Source of the DNA: Paracoccaceae bacterium
Lineage (GTDB): Bacteria; Pseudomonadota; Alphaproteobacteria; Rhodobacterales; Rhodobacteraceae
Reading direction: 5' to 3'
NCBI GenBank assembly: GCA_018223125.1
Contig: JAAEZA010000042.1
Coordinates: 1-37,757 of the forward strand
Length of the DNA: 37,757 nucleotides
Shown here: in pieces, positions 16,400-24,966 of the stretch
Position numbering within the stretch: the first letter of the stretch is position 1
How the letters are laid out: each line of letters begins with the position of its first letter
Program-made: the position numbers and the translations under genes
Notes under the pieces: generated by a model
Told to the model about the DNA's origin: nothing
The model's input: only the letters and a program-made list of their open reading frames with translations
Databases searched by the model: none

Positions 16400-17322
16400 T
16401 CCTCTGCTGCGGCGAAGCCCTGATTGATATGATCCCCGAACCCACCGTTCAGGGGCCGGCGGGCTTCGTCCCCCACACCGGCGGTGCCGTATTCAATACC
16501 GCTGTCGCATTGGGACGTCTGGGTGTGAAGTCCGGACTGTTGAGCGGATTATCATCGGACCTGTTTGGCTGGCAATTGCAGGATGCTTTGGCACAAAGTA
16601 ACGTCAATTCCGAACATGCCATAATCTCATCCCGCCCGACGACTCTGGCTTTTGTGCAGTTGCAGAACGGTCAGGCCAAATACGATTTCTACGACGAGAA
16701 TTCCGCAGGCCGGATGATTGTACCGGACGACCTGCCGCAATTACCTGATGACATAAACGCGTTGTTCTTCGGGGGGATTAGCCTTGCCTGTATGCCCTGT
16801 GCGCAAACTTACGAAGCGCTCCTGACGTCTCAGGGTGACGGGCGCGTTATTATGATAGACCCGAACATCAGAGCGAATTTCATCGCAGATGAAGCCGCTT
16901 ACAGGACACGCCTGAAGCGGATGATTGCGCTTTCCGACATTGTGAAGATCTCCGATGAAGATCTGGACTGGCTTGTTACCGGCCCACAGAACGCGGCGGA
17001 AAAGGCCGCCGACCTTTTGGCCCAAGGGCCAAGTCTGGTCATCCTGACCAAAGGCGGCGAAGGGGCAACCGGCTTTCTGGCGAGCGGGGCGGAAATCAGC
17101 GTAGCTGCGCAAAAAGTGGACGTGGTCGATACGGTAGGTGCAGGCGATACCTTCAACGCCGGCGTGCTGGCATCACTTGCACAGGCAAACGTCCTGACCA
17201 AAACAGCGATTGCGTCCCTTTCAGAAGATACATTGGCAGATGCGCTCGCGCTTGGGGCACGTGTGGCAGGGATCGTCGTTTCACGCGCAGGCGCCAACGC
17301 GCCGTGGCATTCAGAACTCTAG
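16396..17322 (+). CDS. Fructokinase, PfkB family
   Basis: This 308-residue sugar kinase of the ribokinase/PfkB family probably phosphorylates the fructose formed by the preceding dehydrogenase. The N-terminus ILCCGEALIDMIPE and the substrate-binding GGAVFNTAVALGRLG (residues 29-43) are typical of fructokinases. The C-terminal motif DTVGAGDTFNAG (245-256) carries the catalytic base D251 and the anion hole. The start codon overlaps the mtlK stop (ATGA), indicating translational coupling. It is the last gene of the polyol operon and converges on the sulfotransferase gene, with only 6 bases between the two stop codons and no recognisable terminator. Confidence 0.92.
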   Translation: MILCCGEALIDMIPEPTVQGPAGFVPHTGGAVFNTAVALGRLGVKSGLLSGLSSDLFGWQLQDALAQSNVNSEHAIISSRPTTLAFVQLQNGQAKYDFYDENSAGRMIVPDDLPQLPDDINALFFGGISLACMPCAQTYEALLTSQGDGRVIMIDPNIRANFIADEAAYRTRLKRMIALSDIVKISDEDLDWLVTGPQNAAEKAADLLAQGPSLVILTKGGEGATGFLASGAEISVAAQKVDVVDTVGAGDTFNAGVLASLAQANVLTKTAIASLSEDTLADALALGARVAGIVVSRAGANAPWHSEL

Positions 17323-17328
17323 TTTCGC

Positions 17329-18402
17329 TTAAGCGTCATCGACCGGATCGACCATGAAGGGTAGAATCCGGTTTTTGCGACGCTCCTTTATCCAATCCTG
17401 CTCCCGCCGCCGCCAATCGTGGAAAGCATCTTCGGCAGCCTGATGGTCGGCAAGGGTCCAGGCACACAACGGAGGAACCGTTGACGGCGCTGCGGGAAAG
17501 ACCAATTCGGGCGCGTTGCGAAGCGCCCTTTCGGTGAAAGCATCCCGCGTTTGCGTATTCTCCCAAAAGCTGTAACGGTTTTCACCCCCGAAATACCCGC
17601 GATGCTCTGGCAGATAAGCAAACAGTCTCCGCTGGTTAAACCCGCGCTTTTCGATGGCAGCCACCAACTTACAGCGCCGCAACCACAGTGTTGCCCGCTT
17701 GGGTACAGCGCGGCGTTCCATGGCAGCGTCATGTGTAAACGGCGAACCAATCCCCAGATCGGCAAAGTAGTTCTCTAGCAGACCACCCTTTACCTTTTCT
17801 TCGAACACGAAAGAGCGGACCGGAAAATATTCCTTGAAGGTGGCAAGCTGCGCACCGTAGTCAAAACGGAATTTCTGGAATGACTGGAACTCGTCAAAAC
17901 TGCGGATCGATTTGCCGTTTACAATCCCTTCGCTGTACATGGATTCTGCAAAACTGTCAGGCCGCCGGAAATAGACGAGGATTTCCGCATCAAACCCTTC
18001 AAGGAATGCTGCAAGACGGGCAAAGATAACGGAACGCAGCCCACGCACATTTTTCGCCACCGTACGTTCCGGCTCTGTCAGGTTCGTCTTATTTGGCAGC
18101 ATCCGGTAGAAGGTTTCCGCACTAAAGACGATTTTTTTGTATTCCTGCCTGACATCCAGCAGATGCTGGCGGAACCTTGCAAGTTCCTCACGCTCCCTTG
18201 CGCCGTAAATCGCAAGTGCCTTTGGCAGTTCAAAATGAGCCATTGTGCTGACTTCGGTGCTGCGCTTCGTACCCATGAACCGGAACGTTTCAGGATAATA
18301 TACACCGCGCGCTTTTAGAGCCGATCGATTGCGTGCCAAGACAGATTGCAACAACGTCGTACCCGTCTTGTGGGACCCGACGTGAATAATAACTTTGGTC
18401 AT
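17329..18402 (-). CDS. Sulfotransferase-like protein
   Basis: This 357-residue protein carries an N-terminal P-loop-like HVGSHKTGTTLLQ (residues 7-19). That is the 5'-phosphosulfate loop of PAPS-dependent sulfotransferases in the P-loop NTPase superfamily. A second block, IVFSAETFYRMLP and AEILVYFRRPDSFAESMYSE, fits the 3'-phosphate-binding Arg/Ser region. The rest is divergent. It would transfer sulfate to an unknown acceptor such as a polysaccharide, lipid or small molecule. It stands alone between two catabolic operons and on the opposite strand to both, next to an IclR gene in the same direction. No sulfate-activation genes are present nearby. The ATG at 18402 gives the usual N-terminus immediately before the P-loop. 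Confidence 0.78.
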   Translation of the reverse strand: MTKVIIHVGSHKTGTTLLQSVLARNRSALKARGVYYPETFRFMGTKRSTEVSTMAHFELPKALAIYGAREREELARFRQHLLDVRQEYKKIVFSAETFYRMLPNKTNLTEPERTVAKNVRGLRSVIFARLAAFLEGFDAEILVYFRRPDSFAESMYSEGIVNGKSIRSFDEFQSFQKFRFDYGAQLATFKEYFPVRSFVFEEKVKGGLLENYFADLGIGSPFTHDAAMERRAVPKRATLWLRRCKLVAAIEKRGFNQRRLFAYLPEHRGYFGGENRYSFWENTQTRDAFTERALRNAPELVFPAAPSTVPPLCAWTLADHQAAEDAFHDWRRREQDWIKERRKNRILPFMVDPVDDA

Positions 18403-18498
18403 TCAAAACACGATAAACAATATAAAATGCAGCCAGAATACGCGGCCTGCCCGAAGCTAACCCCATCGGGCTTAACAATACAAGGTAAACCTTTTTGT

Positions 18499-19284
18499 TT
18501 AGTGACGCAGGGCCGGTCCCATTGCGTTCGCTGTATCAAGCAGCAGCGGTACAATCTTCTTCTGGATTTCCTCCTCGCTCCACTGGAAGGAGGAAACCGA
18601 ACACTGGATCGCGGCAAAGGCTTTGCCGGAAGGACCGCAAATCGGCGCCGCAACTCCGATCTCGTTCAAAATCATCTGGTTACGGGAGATAGCGAAACCG
18701 TCCACATGGGCTTTTTCAACACTTCGGGCGATGTCTTCCCGATCCAGCGTAGTACTTGGGGTGAACCGGCGCAGCGACCATTCGGCAACAGCCTTTTCGC
18801 GCAGGTCCTTCGGATGGGTGCCCAACATCGCCCGCCCCGAAGACGTACTTAAAACCGGAAGCCGCCGTCCGATGACCGTCGCAGCAAAATAGGTCCGTTT
18901 GCAGGGCAGGCGACTGACATAGATGATATGATCGCCGGACATTTCGGCAAGGTTGATGGTTTCAGCCAGTTCCTGCGACAGGTCGATAAGTTTGGGCATG
19001 GCAACAGGGATCAGCGGATCGGACCACAGATAGGAATAGGCCAGATTGAGAAAGGCATGGGACGGACGGAACCGCCGCGTGTTCGGATCTTTCTCCAGCA
19101 TCCCTTCCAGATGCAATGTATTCGCAAGCCGCTGCACAGCGCTTTTTTCCAGTCCGGTGCGTTCTGCCAATTCGGGCAGCGACATTTCTGTATGGTTTTC
19201 GTCAAATGCCTTCATAATGCTGAGCCCCTTTGCGAGAGAGGCCACAAACAGCGTATTCTGCTTCGGCTTATTTTCTATATTCAA
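18499..19284 (-). CDS. IclR family transcriptional regulator
   Basis: This 261-residue regulator has an N-terminal winged helix (LFVASLAKGLSIMKAF, then LPELAERTGLEKSAVQRLAN) and an IclR effector domain (HIIYVSRLPCKRTYF, LPVLSTSSGRAMLG, and GVAAPICGPSGKAFAAIQCS near the C-terminus). The start is TTG at 19284, behind GGGAGGGG; the next Met would remove part of the DNA-binding domain. It is divergent from the peptide ABC transporter operon, with about 190 bases between them containing a 19-bp dyad. It is the most likely regulator of that operon and so of the gamma-glutamyltransferase and peptidase genes. Confidence 0.9.
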   Translation of the reverse strand: MNIENKPKQNTLFVASLAKGLSIMKAFDENHTEMSLPELAERTGLEKSAVQRLANTLHLEGMLEKDPNTRRFRPSHAFLNLAYSYLWSDPLIPVAMPKLIDLSQELAETINLAEMSGDHIIYVSRLPCKRTYFAATVIGRRLPVLSTSSGRAMLGTHPKDLREKAVAEWSLRRFTPSTTLDREDIARSVEKAHVDGFAISRNQMILNEIGVAAPICGPSGKAFAAIQCSVSSFQWSEEEIQKKIVPLLLDTANAMGPALRH

Positions 19285-19407
19285 CCTTGTTACCCCTCCC
19301 AGGTCTTGTACGTCAGGTCATCTGTTTGAGAAACATTCTTTACCGGAATGATTTATTCTTGACGACTCGTTAACACGATTGATACCCTTAATTACAATTC
19401 GATGCTA

Positions 19408-19426
19408 CATATTATAATGTAATATG
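19408..19426. promoter_or_regulatory. Inverted repeat upstream of the peptide ABC operon
   Basis: The dyad CATATTA-TAATG-TAATATG has perfect 7-bp arms and a 5-base spacer, and ends 48 bases before the binding-protein start. A TTGACG hexamer (19359-19364) upstream could be a -35 element, with a weak -10 near 19381. It is a candidate site for the divergent IclR regulator. Confidence 0.5.
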
Positions 19427-19474
19427 ACAACAACGAAGCCAGGGCACTCTGGCATGTACAACAAGGGAAACAAT

Positions 19475-20995
19475 ATGACTTTCAAAGTTAAAGCACTTGG
19501 AATGGCTGCAGCTGCCGTTGCGATGATCGCAGCGGGCGCCGTACAAGCCAATAAAGCTGACGGCGTCCTGAACGCGGCCTTCACAAAAGAGCTGGAGAAT
19601 GTCGACAGCTACTTCAACTCCTCCCGCGAGGGCGTTGTTCTGCAACGGGCAATCTGGGACGGGCTGATCTATCGTGATCCCGCCACGAACGAATACAAAG
19701 GCAACCTTGCAACCTCTTGGGAGTGGATCGATGACACTACGCTGGAGTTCAAACTCCGTGAAGGCGTAACCTTCCACAATGGTGAACCGTTCAACGCAGA
19801 TGACGTGGTTTACACAGTCAACTTCGTTGCTGATGAATCCAACGGTGTGAAAACACAGCGCAATGTAAACTGGATGAAATCTGCCGAGAAGATCGACGAT
19901 TACACCGTGCGCATCCATCTGAAAGCGGCATTTCCGGCAGCGATTGAATTCCTTTCCGGTCCGGTATCCATGTACCCGAACGAGTATTACGCCAAGGTCG
20001 GTCCGTCCGGTATGGGTCTCGAACCTGTCGGCACCGGCCCTTACAAAGTAAGCAAGGTTGTTCCCGGCTCCCATTTTGTGCTGGAGAAAAACGAGAACTA
20101 TCATGACAGTCCGAAAGGTCAGCCGGAGATCGCCAAAGTTGATATCCGTACGATCCCTGATGTGAACACACAGATCGCGGAACTTTTCTCGGGCTCTCTG
20201 GACCTGATCTGGCAAACACCTGCAGACCAAGCTGAAAAACTCTCTACAATGGAGCAGTTTACAGTGGCTAACGAAAGCACGATGCGGATCGGTTATCTGA
20301 CACTGGACGCGGCAGGCCGCACAGGTGAAGACAACCCGTTTACCAAGCTGAAAGTGCGTCAGGCCGTGGCCCATGCGATCGACCGCGAAGCACTGGTTGG
20401 CGCGCTGCTGAAAGGCAAGAGTAAAGTTGTCTCTTCCGCCTGTTTCCCCAGCCAGTTCGGGTGTGAACAGGATCTGACAAGCTATGAATACGATCCTGAA
20501 AAAGCCAAGGCCCTGCTGGCCGAAGCCGGGTATCCGGACGGGTTCTCAACCGATTTCTACGCATACCGCGACCGCGACTATGCCGAAGCAATCGCGTCTT
20601 TCCTGAATGCGGTTGGCATCGACACCAACTTCAACATGCTGCAATATTCCGCCCTGCGCGAATTGCGTATGAAAGAGGGTACGCCGGTGTCCTTCCAAAC
20701 ATGGGGCTCCTACTCGATCAACGACACCTCTGCGATCACCAGCCAGTTTTTCAAATTCGGATCTCTGGATGATGCACGAGACGAAGAAGTCCGCGACTGG
20801 CTGAACGTGGCCGACAGCGCGACGGATCCCGAAGTGCGCAAGGAAAACTACTCCAAGGCCCTGAAGAAGATTGCTGATCAGGCCTACTGGGTGCCGATGT
20901 TCTCTTACAACACGAACTACGTGTACACTAAAGAGATCGACTACACACCAACACCGGACGAGGTTCTGCGCTTTACAACCATGAGCTGGAACTAA
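19475..20995 (+). CDS. Peptide-type ABC transporter substrate-binding protein (SBP family 5)
   Basis: This 506-residue periplasmic binding protein belongs to the DppA/OppA/GsiB family. The signal peptide covers about residues 1-25 (ending GAVQA). Family features follow: YRDPATNEYKGNLATSW, FKLREGVTFHNGEPFNADDVVYT and GTGPYKVSKVVPGSHFVLEKN, then KVRQAVAHAIDREALV in the central region. The ATG at 19475 is preceded by AAGGGA and yields a standard signal peptide, so the upstream in-frame ATGs at 19424 and 19454 are unlikely. It is the first gene of a seven-gene operon ending with two hydrolases. The ligand could be a di- or tripeptide, glutathione or a gamma-glutamyl compound; the enzymes downstream favour the latter, but this is inference. 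Confidence 0.93.
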   Translation: MTFKVKALGMAAAAVAMIAAGAVQANKADGVLNAAFTKELENVDSYFNSSREGVVLQRAIWDGLIYRDPATNEYKGNLATSWEWIDDTTLEFKLREGVTFHNGEPFNADDVVYTVNFVADESNGVKTQRNVNWMKSAEKIDDYTVRIHLKAAFPAAIEFLSGPVSMYPNEYYAKVGPSGMGLEPVGTGPYKVSKVVPGSHFVLEKNENYHDSPKGQPEIAKVDIRTIPDVNTQIAELFSGSLDLIWQTPADQAEKLSTMEQFTVANESTMRIGYLTLDAAGRTGEDNPFTKLKVRQAVAHAIDREALVGALLKGKSKVVSSACFPSQFGCEQDLTSYEYDPEKAKALLAEAGYPDGFSTDFYAYRDRDYAEAIASFLNAVGIDTNFNMLQYSALRELRMKEGTPVSFQTWGSYSINDTSAITSQFFKFGSLDDARDEEVRDWLNVADSATDPEVRKENYSKALKKIADQAYWVPMFSYNTNYVYTKEIDYTPTPDEVLRFTTMSWN

Positions 20996-21010
20996 TCTAT
21001 CCTGAATAGC

Positions 21011-21047
21011 GGGCGGAGGCTGTCATGGCCTCCGCCCTCTTTTGTTT
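21011..21047 (+). terminator. Stem-loop with U-rich tail after the peptide-binding protein gene
   Basis: A perfect 10-bp stem (GGGCGGAGGC / GCCTCCGCCC) with a 7-base loop is followed by TCTTTTGTTT, 15 bases after the stop codon. It resembles an intrinsic terminator but lies inside the operon, before the permease genes. Partial read-through would give excess binding protein. Confidence 0.7.
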
Positions 21048-21122
21048 CGCCCTCCGCGCGGTTTTCGAACCGGCAGCAGACAGGGCACCCTTCCCGCACT
21101 TAGCTATGAGGTATTTACGCCA

Positions 21123-22040
21123 GTGCTGAACTTTATCTTGAAACGCTTGGGCCTTGCCGTTCTGGTTGCGTTCACCGTGTCTTTCATCAGTTTTTCGCTG
21201 ATGTTCCTGTCCGGTGATCCCGCAGCCGCACTGGCAGGCGAAACAGCATCGGACCAGGACGTCGAGGCGATCCGGGTTCTCTATGGTTTTGACCGCCCAA
21301 TGCTGGTCCAGTACTGGGACTGGCTGTCCTCTGCTCTGGTCGGGGATCTGGGCGAAAGCTATTATTTCAAGCTGCCTGTGGCCAGCCTGATTGCAGAACG
21401 TCTGCAAGTCACCATGTTGCTGGGCCTGTGCGGGATTTCTTTTGCGTTGCTCACAGCGGTGCCACTGGGTGTGGCCGCAGCGATCCGCCCGAACTCCATC
21501 ATTGACCGTGTCGCGCTGTTTCTGTCCGTCGCCGGTCAGGCAATGCCGTCGTTCTGGTTCGGCCTGATCCTGATCGTGGTGTTTTCGATCCAGTTTGGCA
21601 TTCTGCCACCGTCCGGCACGTCCACATGGCGGCATTTTATCATGCCAACCATTGTGCTGGGCTATTACGCGATGCCTGCCATCATGCGACTGACGCGCGC
21701 CGGTATGCTGGAGGTTCTATCCTCTGATTACATCCGCACAGCGCGGGCCAAGGGCGCAAGCGAGTTTAAGGTTCTGTTCAAACATGCACTGCGCAATGCG
21801 ATCATTCCTGTGGTCAGCCTCGCCGCGGTCCAGATGGGCTTTATGCTTGGTGGCTCCATTGTTGTGGAAAGCATTTTTGCGCTGCACGGTGCCGGCTATC
21901 TGGCTTGGGAAAGCATCGCGCGGAACGACCTTCCAACCGTACAGGCGCTGATCCTTGTGTTTTCCCTTTTCTATATCGTTTTCACATTCTTGTCGGACGT
22001 TCTTAACGCCTGGCTTGACCCGCGTATGAGGGCCGGTTGA
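21123..22040 (+). CDS. Peptide ABC transporter permease (DppB type)
   Basis: This is an inner-membrane permease of about 305 residues, with six hydrophobic segments starting FILKRLGLAVLVAFTVSFIS. Family motifs include GDPAAALAGETAS, an EAA-type loop YIRTARAKGASEFKVLFKHALRNAIIPV, and the C-terminal end FLSDVLNAWLDPRMR. The chosen start is GTG at 21123, with TGAGG about 10 bases upstream; the open frame continues to 21042 but the extra residues are not family-like. The start is therefore uncertain. It overlaps neither neighbour; the next gene's ATG lies 1 base after its stop. Confidence 0.92.
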   Translation: MLNFILKRLGLAVLVAFTVSFISFSLMFLSGDPAAALAGETASDQDVEAIRVLYGFDRPMLVQYWDWLSSALVGDLGESYYFKLPVASLIAERLQVTMLLGLCGISFALLTAVPLGVAAAIRPNSIIDRVALFLSVAGQAMPSFWFGLILIVVFSIQFGILPPSGTSTWRHFIMPTIVLGYYAMPAIMRLTRAGMLEVLSSDYIRTARAKGASEFKVLFKHALRNAIIPVVSLAAVQMGFMLGGSIVVESIFALHGAGYLAWESIARNDLPTVQALILVFSLFYIVFTFLSDVLNAWLDPRMRAG

Positions 22041-22041
22041 T

Positions 22042-22953
22042 ATGAGCGACGCAACTACAAACATGACACCCGACCCGATGCTGGAGGCCATTGTCGGCCC
22101 CACCCCCGGGCAAATGCTGCGCAAACGGATTTTCGGCCATCAGGGTCTGATGATCGGCGTCGTCGTGCTGTCCATTCTTGTGCTGGTCGCAATCTTTGCC
22201 CCGTTGCTGGCCCCCCATGACCCCTATGCCCAAAGCCTGATGGCGCGGATGAAACCGCCGGTGTTTCTGGGTGGCACATGGGAACATCCCCTTGGCACAG
22301 ACCATCTGGGGCGGGACTACCTGTCCCGCCTGATCTATGGCGCGCGGGTTTCACTGCTGATCGGTCTGGTGGCTGCCACGATTTCCGGCGTGATCGGCAC
22401 TGCGATGGGCGTGGCTGCCGGATACTTCGGCGGCAAGGTCGACGCGGTTGTGACCTATCTGATCAACGTGCGCCTGGCGATGCCCGTGGTTCTGGTGGCG
22501 CTGGCAGTTGTGGCGATCCTTGGCGGATCGTTGCAGGTGGTGATCGTGGTTCTCGGCCTTTTGCTGTGGGACCGGTTCGCGGTTGTGATGCGTTCCAGCA
22601 CCCTGCAGGTGCGGGGCCGCGAATATGTGGCGGCGGCCAAGGCCGTCGGCTGTTCCACACCCCGTGTGCTGATGTCCGAGATCATGCCAAACATCGCCAA
22701 CAACCTGATCGTTGTGATGACCCTTGAAATGGCCCATGCCATCCTGCTGGAAGCGGCGCTGTCGTTCTTGGGTCTGGGCGTGCAACCCCCCACCCCGAGC
22801 TGGGGCCTGATGGTGTCCGAAGGCAAGAACATGATGTTGTTCGAGCCGTGGATGGTCCTGATCCCGGGTGCCGTATTGTTTGTGTTGGTTCTGGCGATCA
22901 ACCTGATGGGCGACGGTCTGCGTGACGTCACTGCCCCAGAAAACCGGAGTTGA
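22042..22953 (+). CDS. Peptide ABC transporter permease (DppC type)
   Basis: This 303-residue permease forms the membrane pore with the DppB-type protein. It has an N-terminal cytoplasmic stretch, then a first TM segment (GVVVLSILVLVAIFAPLLAP), the conserved HPLGTDHLGRDYLSRLIYGARVSL block, the EAA loop YVAAAKAVGCSTPRVLMSEI, and the C-terminal LSFLGLGVQPPTPSWGLM. All are typical of the family. It is tightly coupled to its neighbours. Confidence 0.95.
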   Translation: MSDATTNMTPDPMLEAIVGPTPGQMLRKRIFGHQGLMIGVVVLSILVLVAIFAPLLAPHDPYAQSLMARMKPPVFLGGTWEHPLGTDHLGRDYLSRLIYGARVSLLIGLVAATISGVIGTAMGVAAGYFGGKVDAVVTYLINVRLAMPVVLVALAVVAILGGSLQVVIVVLGLLLWDRFAVVMRSSTLQVRGREYVAAAKAVGCSTPRVLMSEIMPNIANNLIVVMTLEMAHAILLEAALSFLGLGVQPPTPSWGLMVSEGKNMMLFEPWMVLIPGAVLFVLVLAINLMGDGLRDVTAPENRS

Positions 22954-22957
22954 GCTG

Positions 22958-23953
22958 ATGAACAGTCCACTTTTGCGCGTAAAAGACCTGACCATCGACA
23001 TTCCGGTCGGCGGCGGGACCCTCAATGCGGTGCGCGGCATTGATTTTGACCTCAATCGCGGGGAAACCCTGTGTATCGTTGGCGAAAGCGGTTCGGGGAA
23101 ATCCCTGACCTCGCTGGCGCTGATGGGATTGTTGGGCGGGCGGATCAAACGCACCGCAACACAGATGGACTTTGACGGCATTGACCTGACCAAAGCCAAC
23201 AACAAGACAATGCGTGCCCTGCGCGGCGACCGGATGGCGATGATCTTTCAGGAGCCGATGACCTCGCTCAATCCGGCCTTCACCATCGGCAACCAGTTGA
23301 TGGAAGCACTGCTGTTGCACCGCAATGTCGGCAAGGACGCCGCCCGTGCCCGTGCTGTAGAGCTGTTGGAAAAAGTCGGCATCACGGCCGCTGAAAGCCG
23401 CTTGTCGCAATATCCCCACCAGCTTTCGGGGGGACTGCGCCAGCGCGTCATGATCGCAATGGCGCTGATGTGCGAACCCGAACTGATCATTGCGGATGAA
23501 CCTACAACCGCGCTGGATGTGACCATTCAGGCGCAGATCCTGCGTCTGCTGGTGGATCTCGGGCGGGAAATGAATATGGCGATGATCCTGATCACCCACG
23601 ATCTGGGCGTTGTGGCCCGTGTCGCGGATAAGGTCGCGGTTATGTATGCGGGCGAACTGGTTGAAACCGGCTCGGCAGAGCAGGTCTTCAACGCGCCGAT
23701 GCATCCCTACACCCGCGGACTGCTGCGCTGCATCCCGCAACCGGGCAAAACCGAACGGGGTGCGAGGCTTGGCACTATCCCGGGCATTGTTCCGAACCTT
23801 GTCGGCGGTGTAACCGGCTGTCCGTTCCGCACCCGTTGCGATCAGGCCGTTGCCGCCTGTCGCGACGCCATCCCCCACAGAAAGCCTGCGGAGAACCACC
23901 GTTTCCGCTGCGTCCATGAGACAGGCCATCAAACCGCGGAGGCCGCCGTATGA
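22958..23953 (+). CDS. Peptide ABC transporter ATP-binding protein (DppD type)
   Basis: This 331-residue ATPase has Walker A GESGSGKS (about residues 42-49), signature LSGGLRQRVMIA, Walker B IIADEPTTALDVT and the H-loop LITHDLGVVARVADKV. The C-terminal oligopeptide/dipeptide extension holds the Cys-containing block GCPFRTRCDQAVAAC, typical of DppD/OppD and often linked with an iron-sulfur site. The ATG at 22958 follows CCGGAG, 4 bases after the permease stop. Its stop overlaps the next start (ATGA). Confidence 0.95.
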   Translation: MNSPLLRVKDLTIDIPVGGGTLNAVRGIDFDLNRGETLCIVGESGSGKSLTSLALMGLLGGRIKRTATQMDFDGIDLTKANNKTMRALRGDRMAMIFQEPMTSLNPAFTIGNQLMEALLLHRNVGKDAARARAVELLEKVGITAAESRLSQYPHQLSGGLRQRVMIAMALMCEPELIIADEPTTALDVTIQAQILRLLVDLGREMNMAMILITHDLGVVARVADKVAVMYAGELVETGSAEQVFNAPMHPYTRGLLRCIPQPGKTERGARLGTIPGIVPNLVGGVTGCPFRTRCDQAVAACRDAIPHRKPAENHRFRCVHETGHQTAEAAV

Positions 23954-24966
23954 GCACTACCGACACAAACCAACCGGTGCTGGAACTGCGTAACGTTTCC
24001 AAAACCTACACCGTAAAACAGGGGATGTTTGGCAAGCCGAAACCCCTGAAAGCGATCAATGATGTGTCTCTCTCCCTCAAACGGGGGGAGGTCCTTGGCC
24101 TTGTCGGTGAATCCGGCTGCGGGAAGTCCACGCTCGCCAAAATCCTGCTGGGCCTTGAAGACCCGACGAAAGGGGAAGTGCGGGTCGACGGCGAAGTCAT
24201 CGGCGCAACGGACCGGCGAACGCTCGCCCGCCGGATCCAGCCGATCTTTCAGGATCCGTATTCCTCTCTCAACCCGCGCAAATCTATTGAGGATATTATC
24301 TCGCTTCCCCTGCGGGTGCATAACATTGGCGACAGTAATTCACAGGATAAGGCCGTGCGCGAGATTCTGGATATCGTCGGCCTGCCACAGCGGGTGATGC
24401 GGACCTATCCGAGCCAGATGTCCGGCGGCCAGCGCCAGCGCGTAGCCATCGCGCGGGCGCTAATCATGAAGCCGGAAATCGTGATTTGTGACGAGCCAAC
24501 CTCCGCGCTTGACGTGTCGGTGCAAAGCCAGATTCTGAACCTTTTGAACGACTTGCGGGCGGAATTTAATCTGACTTACCTCTTCATCAGTCACGATCTT
24601 GCCGTGGTGGAACATCTCGCCACACGGGTCGCGGTTATGTATCTGGGGCGGATCGTTGAAGAGTCTTCCGTGGGTGGCCTGTTTGACACGTCGGGGCACC
24701 CTTACACGCAGGCGCTGCTGAAATCGGTGCTGACACCGGAAGCCGGTAAAGGCGTGCCCGATACGGAATTGGGCATGGAATACCCCAATCCGATTGCCCC
24801 GCCAAGCGGCTGTCATTTCCACCCTCGCTGCCCGATGGCGATGACCCATTGCGCAACCATCCCGCCGCGCCCTGTTCCCACCGCTGAAGGCCATGTGGAA
24901 TGCCACCTGTTCGACGGGGAAAACGGCCATGACGCAGGCGCACCTCTGGTGCGGGAGGGCGTGTAA
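23950..24966 (+). CDS. Peptide ABC transporter ATP-binding protein (DppF type)
   Basis: This 338-residue ATPase is the second half of the heterodimeric motor. Motifs are Walker A GESGCGKST (about residues 54-62), signature [15 protein letters not shown], Walker B IVICDEPTSALDVS and the H-loop FISHDLAVVEHLATRV. The C-terminal GCHFHPRCPMAMTHC is the family's Cys-rich block. Its start overlaps the preceding gene by 4 bases, and its stop overlaps the gamma-glutamyltransferase-family start (TAATG). That ties transport directly to the hydrolase. Confidence 0.95.
   Translation: MSTTDTNQPVLELRNVSKTYTVKQGMFGKPKPLKAINDVSLSLKRGEVLGLVGESGCGKSTLAKILLGLEDPTKGEVRVDGEVIGATDRRTLARRIQPIFQDPYSSLNPRKSIEDIISLPLRVHNIGDSNSQDKAVREILDIVGLPQRVMRTYPSQMSGGQRQRVAIARALIMKPEIVICDEPTSALDVSVQSQILNLLNDLRAEFNLTYLFISHDLAVVEHLATRVAVMYLGRIVEESSVGGLFDTSGHPYTQALLKSVLTPEAGKGVPDTELGMEYPNPIAPPSGCHFHPRCPMAMTHCATIPPRPVPTAEGHVECHLFDGENGHDAGAPLVREGV

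Noticed and set aside
17326-17335. CGCTTAAGCG palindrome between the convergent fructokinase and sulfotransferase genes as a bidirectional terminator
   Set aside because: It has no loop, short arms and no T-run, and overlaps the sulfotransferase stop codon.
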